Shown here in pieces: positions 40,238 to 40,295 of a stretch of 40,295 bases of DNA. Where the stretch lies: contig JAPLJV010000035.1 of assembly GCA_026388415.1 (NCBI GenBank), positions 1-40,295 on the forward strand, read 5' to 3'. How positions within the stretch are numbered: position 1 is the stretch's first letter; every line of letters starts with the position of its first letter. A program made the translations under genes and the position numbers. The notes beneath the pieces were generated by a model, which worked only from the letters and a program-made list of their open reading frames with translations, did no database searches and was not told the DNA's origin. This stretch comes from Deltaproteobacteria bacterium. Lineage in GTDB: Bacteria; Desulfobacterota; Syntrophia; Syntrophales; JACQWR01.

Positions 40238-40295
40238 GCCGTGGCGGTATTGAGGAATCACGTTTAGAGGACTATGTAGTGAGCGGCCTGGTTGA
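40198..40295 (+). pseudogene. Out-of-frame continuation of res, leaving the window
   Basis: This segment continues the restriction subunit in a shifted frame: QHLRTHQLEVLAL, SRGGIEES, RLEDYVVSGLVD, with no stop before the window end. It is the natural sequel to DELWI in this family, so the frameshift is either a recent mutation or a sequencing/assembly error. Confidence 0.65.

Noticed and set aside
1-40295. Template repeat or reverse transcriptase of a diversity-generating retroelement inside the window
   Set aside because: Looked for AAC-rich near-copies of both candidate variable regions and for reverse-transcriptase motifs such as YADD; found none, so any such element must lie outside.
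29139-40295. Calling the island DISARM or BREX
   Set aside because: The SNF2-type helicase and methyltransferase resemble parts of DISARM, but there is no DrmA or DrmB (DUF1998), and no PglZ, BrxL or BrxC for BREX.
1-40295. CRISPR arrays and tRNA genes
   Set aside because: No regularly spaced direct repeats and no cloverleaf-like segments with the conserved TTCGA loop and matching stems were seen on either strand.

Overview
The window looks like a chromosome segment of a Gram-negative anaerobe, most likely a Desulfobacterota/Syntrophales-type bacterium. This is an inference from gene content: an RND heavy-metal pump with outer-membrane channel, a MacAB/Lol-like exporter, acetoacetyl-CoA synthetase beside a CoA-acylating methylmalonate-semialdehyde dehydrogenase, a HesA/TusA sulfur-transfer pair, and DUF1566/FGE-type proteins. 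No rRNA, tRNA or CRISPR array was seen.

Layout. 1-5.7 kb is patchy accessory DNA: an insertion sequence with a DDE transposase and matching terminal repeats (284-1675), a SixA-like phosphatase, an MFS permease, a DUF1284 protein, and a DUF1566 gene interrupted by an in-frame TAG. 5.8-10.1 kb is a tight four-gene export operon (MacA-like adaptor, ATPase, two FtsX/MacB-type permeases). 10.1-10.7 kb is a RelE/Phd-type toxin-antitoxin pair with a recognisable promoter and a possible operator. 10.8-14.0 kb carries a secreted caspase-PEGA-FGE protein, an NTF2-like protein and a DUF4384 protein. A strong terminator sits where this group meets a lipoprotein with a nuclease-like core that is translationally coupled to acetoacetyl-CoA synthetase. 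Divergent to those are the semialdehyde dehydrogenase and, further on, poly(A) polymerase/CCA-transferase. 19.6-25.9 kb is a Cus/Czc-type efflux operon (YtkA-like protein, TolC-type channel, CusB, CusA) with a near-consensus promoter, a palindrome over the -10 box and a leader hairpin. 25.9-29.0 kb holds a lipoprotein, a small ORF, an ABM-fold protein, an HD-domain protein, HesA/MoeB-like and TusA-like proteins.

29.1 kb to the end is a defence island: a SNF2-type helicase, a DUF3800 protein, a 900-aa RloC/PrrC-like AAA ATPase with a CxxC hook, an AT-rich AbiV-like gene, and a type III-like Mod/Res pair. The mod gene has an AT-rich central block, suggesting an exchanged specificity domain. The res gene has a two-base insertion near its 3' end, and the conserved reading frame continues to the window edge.

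The most interesting signal is a pair of C-type-lectin-fold C-termini, on the FGE protein (about 12482-12598) and on the broken DUF1566 gene (about 5085-5183). Both look like targets of a diversity-generating retroelement: runs of NNY codons at the usual variable positions inside conserved frames, followed by T-rich tracts and GC hairpins. No reverse transcriptase or template repeat is in the window, so the diversifying machinery, if it exists, would have to act from elsewhere.
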